Of a DNA stretch of 64,000 bases, positions 57,719-64,000 are shown in pieces. The first letter of the stretch is position 1. Every line of letters starts with the position of its first letter. Where the stretch lies: positions 44,201,682 to 44,265,681 of the forward strand of contig NC_088300.1 in NCBI RefSeq assembly GCF_032854445.1. The letters are read 5' to 3'. The position numbers and the translations under genes were made by a program. The notes under the pieces are model-generated. The model was not told the DNA's origin and searched no databases. It was given only the letters and a program-made list of their open reading frames with translations. The DNA comes from Liolophura sinensis. Its lineage: Eukaryota; Mollusca; Polyplacophora; Chitonida; Chitonidae.

Positions 57719-57790
57719 GAGATATAGCATAGAACTCGGCAGTGAAATGACATAAAGGACTCCTTTCACGATAGCTTCAGGCGGAGTGGC
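57719..57790 (-). other. Candidate first exon
   Basis: The minus strand contains an ATG (tttatgtcatttcactgcc) and ends with a consensus donor (atatctc|gtaagt) at 57719. The upstream sequence holds CRE-like sites. No transcript evidence; the start is unknown. Confidence 0.25.
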
Positions 57791-57796
57791 TGGCAG

Positions 57797-57850
57797 TGAC
57801 GTCATACAAACAGCGTCATAACATGACGTATACCAAGCGCGTCATACCTA
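57797..57850. promoter_or_regulatory. Cluster of CRE-like sites
   Basis: One full palindrome tgacgtca plus cagcgtcataa, catgacgtata and gcgcgtcata within about 50 bp. CREB/ATF factors bind TGACGTCA; clustering near a candidate first exon suggests a promoter. No TATA box was assigned. Confidence 0.4.
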
Positions 57851-58579
57851 ACCTGTACCGGGGGCAATCAGGGACAGGGGATGTCCGTTATATGGATAAC
57901 GAGTATAAACAAAAACAACCCCCTCCCCCCCCCAAAAAAAAACACCCAAATGACTGTGTCTCCTAGTTTGCACCTTGTTAGGATATATCCACATTTTGTC
58001 TGTTTTGGATAGAACTGAAAACTTTTTGACCAGTGTTACTTCCTACACCTCATAGAGGTTACCAAGGTAACAAATGCTATAACTTTCAGCAACCACAGCT
58101 TAAAGACATGGTGGTCATGCTAGGTTGATTTTTGAAATGTGATAGAGAAAAGTGCAAGCTACATGTGGTAGTATGGAATTGTACCACGCGAGAGTTAGGG
58201 CTTTATATTTTTGAGGTTGAAGTTGACAACTTTACTACATAAATAGTAAGGAAGATGGATGTTCTCGTGTAACCTATAGGACAAGGTGGCACGACCAGGA
58301 AAAAATGTAGGAACACTGGTCGAAGTGGAGATGTCATCATTTACATTCGTAACTTACACAGATGCACACTGCAAATATAAAATGGGAAGTTAGCTTTACT
58401 CGTAGCCAAGACAACACCAGGCAAATGTGTTCGTTTTGTCTCCATGACCCTCGGAATTCTTTGTGTTTCCCGTCGCTTTCACTTTGGCAACAACGGTTAC
58501 GGATTACGATTCTATGATTTTTTCGATTGGTCATTCCGGATGAACATGGTAGATCAAAACCATATCTTTGGGAAACGGA

Positions 58580-58630
58580 TTTGCAAGCCACAGTTTCGTA
58601 ATCCAGATACGGTATTTATATTCGCACGGA
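58580..58630 (-). repeat. Short module A remnant
   Basis: 'cacagtttcgtaatccagat' followed by 'acggtatttatatt' resembles the same part of the copy at 59040-59080. No frame remains. Confidence 0.35.
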
Positions 58631-58964
58631 CATCACACAACACGGACTGATATCACCTATGTTCACCATCTGCCCCAGTCTGTTTCTAATCCAACAACAC
58701 TCTTAACAATTAAATTCCTAGGTGATCATTGTAAGATAAATAAACGGTCATTAATCTTAACTAATCAAAGAATCCATAACTCACGTTAACAACAATAATG
58801 AAGCATGCTATAAATTGTGCTTGTATAATACAAATGTTTCAGCTCTCTCGAATCATTCAAGTCTAAGTCACGACTTCCGCCGATGGAAGAGAAAGTAGAT
58901 CCTTAACATCTTGTGCTCCCAATACGAACTATGTCAAGGACAAGGCACAATATGTAGTCATCAC

Positions 58965-59170
58965 CTGAGCTCCAGACAATGAAGGTCAAAGCCTAACTTT
59001 GATTGGGAGAGCATGATATAACCAGGAGAAAATGTATACACGTCATAGTTTCGTAAATCCAGTTGTGGTATATTTACTGTGGTCACTGATGTCTGCACGG
59101 ACAGTTGTACCAGACGACGTGTCATAAACCACATATACAATGATCCTCAGTCTGATTAACACCATCCCCA
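58965..59170 (-). pseudogene. Module A, copy 7
   Basis: Minus frame VLIRLRIIVYVVYDTSSGTT, VRADISDHSKYTTTGFTKL, a TGA, then RVYIFSWLYHALPIK. The TGA stands where other copies have Trp. It is closest to copy 4 (49.6 kb), with the same downstream donor-like gagctcag|gtgatg. Confidence 0.5.
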
Positions 59171-59499
59171 ATTATTACCAGGTATTACAGTTATAGAAAC
59201 AGTAGCTGTGTTGTTTGACGTAAAGGCTGTATAAACATTTGTGGAGAGAATTATGGCTGTTATCAAAACATATTTTCTGCCTTACTCTCCAAGGTATTGC
59301 TCTGGGATTACTTGGCAATCTGCCAAGATTCAGATCCTCGTCCTGTTACCGTGACTCCAGCCTACATCCAAGAGATATTAAAGCTTACCACATTACACAG
59401 CAAAACCGTGATATTGTGAAATAAAAAGTACACGTTATAACAGAAGAAGATAGATTATTCGAAATAAAAATGAAGAAGTGTAGGACACTCGCATGTCAT

Positions 59500-60500
59500 G
59501 GCTAAAATATTGCCGAAATCGCTTTCAGCCATAATCATTTATTACTTCACACATGTTGACAGTGGATAAATGCGGTATATACAGACTGGCATTGTGCGTA
59601 CAATCCAATATATCACAGTAAAACTCAATTCAAAAAATACTACACGTTGATAAAAAGTACACATGAACGTAACATATGAAAATATTGTTACAAAGTATCT
59701 GAGAGATTTTACAGGAAGTTTTGCGTTAAAGTCACATAGTTTCTTCCATCAAAGGACGCTTTGTCACGCTTTGTCTGGGCACTATACAGCTTGTTGAATG
59801 ATGGCGTGTCAAGAAGACATCAAGAAGGGTAGGCTTTCTTCTTATGTGTTATACGGGAAATCCCAATAAGTAATTGGGCTAAAATACACTTGGCCGTGTA
59901 AAAGGAGCAAGCCTGGTTAAAATTCAGAGGAGAAATACAGAAAACATTAAAAGCCTTAATGGAATGCCTCGATTTGCCATCAGACTGTCGTGTTTTTCAA
60001 CGTTAAACTTCCTTGGCATCAGCGATACCCGACATCAATTTTAAGATTTTACTATGAAAAATTTGGGCCTCCTTTTAAAAAAAATACCATTTACATTTAA
60101 TGGTTTTTCAAATGGTAAACAATCATAATGGCTAAATCTGAAAATCAGGTCAAATCCCGCATCTTCACAATCACACTTTTTGATGTGACGTTTAAAGCTA
60201 AATGAACGCAGATTGCATTATTTTGTCAGTATCGTTGAAATAGGTCGCTCTTATATATATTAATATTACAGATATACTAGGTGGTCCTGATTGCAACGTG
60301 AAAAAATAGTAAAAATATGTGGTAAGAAGTGAACCTAACACAGGCTATTTTTACGCCGAGAGCCATTCAACTCAATCCTAATTTACAACGTCAACTGATG
60401 GAAGTTCACGAGAAACTAGGTATTTAGTGTTTCGGGCTCACCAGACAAAAACACCTCTAGTGTATGATACAACTCTGTGTACTCTTCAGTCATCTATTAC
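59500..60500. other. Array spacer
   Basis: No gene recognised. Array-type phrases recur (ttcacgagaaactaggt near 60405). Confidence 0.4.
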
Positions 60501-60519
60501 TTTGAGCTCTGGAAAATAA

Positions 60520-60745
60520 AGATCCCGATACAAACCCTGATTGACATCGTAAGGGCAAGAGATAACTAGCTGTGAGTCTTAAGCAGTATATAAGAGATAA
60601 CTTGGAGAAAATGTACGCATGCCATAGTTCCATAAATTCAGTAGTGATTTACGGTGTTCATCATTGGTGTCTGCAGAGGCAGTTATTCCAGGCAATGTGC
60701 CATCGTGTTCACATCTAAGACCGATTAACACCTCACCCATTCATA
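60520..60745 (-). pseudogene. Module A, copy 8, diverged
   Basis: Minus reading VLIGLRCEHDGTLPGITASA then DTNDEHRKSLLNLWNYGMR. The order of blocks is kept but substitutions and an indel are many. It lies within the usual 'cttgattgacatcg...ataagagataac' array context. Confidence 0.4.
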
Positions 60746-60949
60746 TTTGATGATATTCAGCTCGCAAACACTGTTTTATATGACGTTAATTTACAACATG
60801 GGTAAAAATTTGTTGCGTTACTTATGGACTCTATCAACGCTGATTTTCTTTCTGAATCCTCCCAGGGGCATCATTCCTGGATTACTTGGAAATCTGCCAA
60901 GAATGCGATCCACCTTGTAGTACCCTAGGCATGGTTAAAATCTGAGAGT

Positions 60950-62800
60950 TTAACCAGGGACAGACTAAACGGATTTTTGACTCCTACAGGCGTATTTTTT
61001 AAAAATTCTTAAGTTTGCCCGCTTTGGCGTATGCTATTGAGCAGGTGATCTTGTCCGCTCCGAAATTCGCTTACATCAAACATATTAAATACTGGCGAAG
61101 AAATATATCGGCTATTTCACTCTGTCCGCGGAGAGTGTCCGCTCTGGCGAAATTCGGCGATCGCGTCTATCGACCTGGCCAATCAAACAGCACCGAATTG
61201 TTTGTGTTTTCCTACAGCTGTACGTGACATGGCATATCCTACTGACCACAATAAACAGAAAAATCCGCCGAGAGTGTCTACCCGCCAGCGTATTTTTTCG
61301 GCGATTATATTGAAAAATATCCCCCATGTGCCCGGCTTAAATAAAAACTGTTGCAATAAAAAAGGCAGACTAGTCTAGTTTTCTTCTTTTTGAAGAAAAC
61401 ATTGCACCAAATTTCACATTAGAAACAAATATTTTTATCCGATTGTAGGATAGTACACTTTAAGCAGAATGATTTCTGTCATGTCAATACGATGTCAAGA
61501 GGAGTAGACCTCCTTGTTATGTTTTATGGTGAGTAAACAAACCTTTACAATAATTTAGATACAAACATAATCGACCGTCTACAAGGAGAAAACACTTTCA
61601 ATAAAAGATGTTATTTCGTCTCCATAAAATGACGCTTGCTAAGTATTGGGGTTACGTCAAATGTCACGTTCACAGTCTCTAACATTTAAAGATAAGAGAA
61701 TACAAAATATTTACTGTCAAGAACAGAGGATTATTTGATTGTCAAAACATATTTAAACGAAGTTGTTGATACAGGAATGTTCCAGGAGCCCACACCTGTA
61801 TCAAGGGGATGTATTATCCAATAGAATAAGTAAGCGTTTCTAGAGAAACGCTTACTTAACCGACATACAGAATACTTTGGTATCGTGGATACAGAAAGCG
61901 AAAGGTGTAATTCCTCAGATAGCCCCATTATCTTCCATACACACACAGCTGTCAGCAAACAGCATGTGACGGAAGGTCAAGAAATAAGTAAGGACTTAAA
62001 AACGCAAAAGTAGGAAAAAAATTGTGGCTATTAACGGACAAATATCGCGTGGAGGATTGATAAAATTACACCAAAGCAATTTTACTTGAATGAAAACATC
62101 AGTCAAATGGTCCCTTATGCAACATAAGCTGTGAATTGAAGCTGTGGAATTACCTTGTAAGGCAGCAGTGAAATTCAGAGCAGTTTTTAAAATGACCTCG
62201 CCTGCATTGAGGGTGCCAGCTGGGGTGGAATCCTTTCAGTCTGTCAAGGGTGAAGTCGATTTGTGACAGCCACTGACAGTGGGTTACACTGAGATCCTCA
62301 AGGCTATAACGGATTTAATCCAGATATATTACACAGTTTATCCTTGTTGAAAATTGAGCAATATCATATGCAATTTAGAATTATCTAACTTGTAGCAAAC
62401 CAGTTGTTAAATATGATGTATGATTACCATGCAGAGAAAACTTAAACGGTCGGTATATTGTTACATGTAATGTCTGCAGTGTTGTACACAGGTGATATCT
62501 TAGGCAATTGCAATACAAGTTTCTTTGCATTAGATATCTGACAGCATTTCTTGGTAAAATTTAGGCCGTTTTGATTATACTGTACGTAAAGACTATAGCC
62601 CTCGAATATTTAATGACCAGTAATACTGCCAAAAAAAAATCGGACATGGAGTCGACTGTGTAGAACCTTTGGCGAACATGAGCAAAGTCTACAGAGTTAA
62701 ATGTAGGATATGTTTAATGCATCACACTAACACACCGATGCGTCGGAAAACATTGCAAAGTCCCCAAAACCCTTTTTAACTTAAACCCAGTCTAAAGGCA
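60950..62800. other. Array spacer, no gene recognised
   Basis: 61840-62110 corresponds to 54890-55170 ('gcgtg-acaggaagtcaagaga' and 'gaatgaaaacatcagtcaaatg' blocks). A short inverted repeat (agcgtttctagagaaacgct) is at about 61832-61851. Confidence 0.5.
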
Positions 62801-62939
62801 AAGTCTTGTTTTCTGCCTTACTCCTCCAGGTATTGTTCTGGCATTACTTGTCAATCTGCAAAGATTACGAGCCTACATGAAAGATATGTGAACGCTAACT
62901 GTATGGAAAGGGCGAACGTTGTCATATTGTGAATCTGTG

Positions 62940-63190
62940 TGTTGAAACAGACATTCGTATACCAGCCGGCAACCAGTGAGGACGTTCCAGATCCATAATC
63001 GAAAGCCAATTCCCAAACACGCCTTATAACACAATCCACCAAAGAACTAAGCAAGTATACAAAATACGAAAATAGAATGGAATCATGCAAAGAGCAGCAG
63101 TCAACAGTTTTCAGTGATGTTGGAAAGACGCAAGGTATGTTCTAGGCGACTGAGTGAAATCAGTATTCAGATCGGGTACCATGTCAGAAT
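62940..63190 (+). repeat. Dispersed repeat B, copy 4
   Basis: Plus reading LCVETDIRIPAGNQ, a TGA, then GRSRSIIESQFPNT. Further downstream 'ttggaaagacgcaag' precedes a donor-like gtatgt, and the 'gaaatcagtattcagatcgg' block matches 46695-46725. It is preceded at 62815-62880 by the array's conserved 'caggtattgttctg...cattactt' block. Confidence 0.65.
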
Positions 63191-63199
63191 ATCAGTTGT

Positions 63200-64000
63200 C
63201 GAAAACAAAATATGTATCTCAGTTGAGCATTGATTGCAACCGTTCACAAATCCAGCGTGGCGATCTAATTCAACACGATCCATATACAACCCTAGTCAAG
63301 CTGCTGCAACACATGAAGACATTCTAGTTAAAAATAAAAAATTACGTTGGACACCAGATAAAACCTGTCAGATGTAGACTGTAATGCAAATCCCTAGAAG
63401 TAATTAAATCGTAGTAAAACTGTACTGTAAGATCATCCACTTTATTTAGGTAAGGAACACAAGCGTAACAGGTGCAAAAAGGCTTTTACAGACTTGTAGA
63501 AATGTTTATCGCACGTTTACCGTTGGAATCAAATACTTTCTTGAAATACAGGCCAGTGGGCTTTGAACATTCCAGTTGGTTGACTTCTGAGTCCATGTTA
63601 ACTGTGATTGGGAAGGAATAAATCTGTCAAATAATATCAATAATAAAATAATAAAAACCACGGTTAAGACAAAAAAGTCAAGGACAGAAACCAGTGAAAG
63701 CCTTGAATGAATACGCCCTAATATTTGATTTGCTGGTTTGCACGCCACCAGCTAAAATCCATTGTCGCCTACGAAACCCGATACGAATGTCAACGTTTTT
63801 GCCAAAAATAATATTGGAAATTGTTTCAGGAAAAATTGACTGAAATTGAAATATTTTACAAGCTGATTATTTGGGCTACATCAAATGCCCGCCTGTTCAC
63901 AGTGTCTTGGGTGAAACTTTTAAATCTGTTAGAACACAGACTATGTACTATGTTACGAACGAGCAGTTATTTGATTGTCAAACATCTATTTAAACCCGGT
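63200..64000. other. Unassigned DNA at the right edge
   Basis: Array-like phrases persist at the edge ('tacatcaaatgcccgcctgttcacagt' resembles 54687 and 61656), so the array probably continues beyond the window. No gene recognised. Confidence 0.5.

Overview
The window is AT-rich, intron- and repeat-laden nuclear DNA from a eukaryote, most likely a marine mollusc or a similar lophotrochozoan. The main evidence is a tRNA-derived SINE with the head 'ggggcctccgtggctcag' and the tail 'gagtacggcgtaaaacacc' followed by (AATA)n, found at many positions on both strands. A second SINE-like family with a (CACT)n tail, Tc1/mariner and Penelope-like elements, and a peptidoglycan-recognition-protein (PGRP) remnant fit the same picture. 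The organism assignment is inference; no species-diagnostic gene is present. No complete, intact protein-coding gene was found, and most open frames are chance or relics.

Layout. 1-4.3 kb: an eroded Tc1/mariner-like transposase on the minus strand, its two C-terminal blocks separated by an intron with good GT-AG signals. 4.3-9.8 kb: a GC-rich island that looks like a decayed large DNA element of Polinton/virus-like type. It has small membrane-protein and integrase remnants on the plus strand, converging on a long minus-strand replication-type frame with superfamily-1 helicase motifs and an HNH-like zinc motif. Every gene in it is broken. 11.2-14.0 kb: a TIR element, a diverged tandem repeat, and a nearly intact Tc1 transposon (TA target duplication, one in-frame stop). 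14.8-15.4 kb: a PGRP C-terminal exon interrupted by a SINE with a 13-bp target duplication. 16.7-19.1 kb: two short TIR elements, a SINE, and a 32-bp minisatellite of 21 regular copies. 19-42 kb: mostly unrecognised AT-rich DNA with SINEs and diverged duplications (25.5-31 kb). 42-63 kb: an irregular array in which a block ('module A') recurs about eight to ten times, holding a minus-strand frame with a hydrophobic stretch and splice-like edges. The array also contains a Penelope-like reverse transcriptase relic, a 24-bp minisatellite and SINEs.

Working relationships. The transposons explain most recognisable coding sequence. The parts most worth following are the intron-split transposase, the GC-rich decayed element, the PGRP/SINE junction, the module A array, and a short dispersed repeat (4.9, 24.4, 46.5 and 62.9 kb) that keeps a similar peptide in one frame. 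No rRNA, functional tRNA, CRISPR or operon structure is present. Intervals without an entry hold nothing I could recognise.
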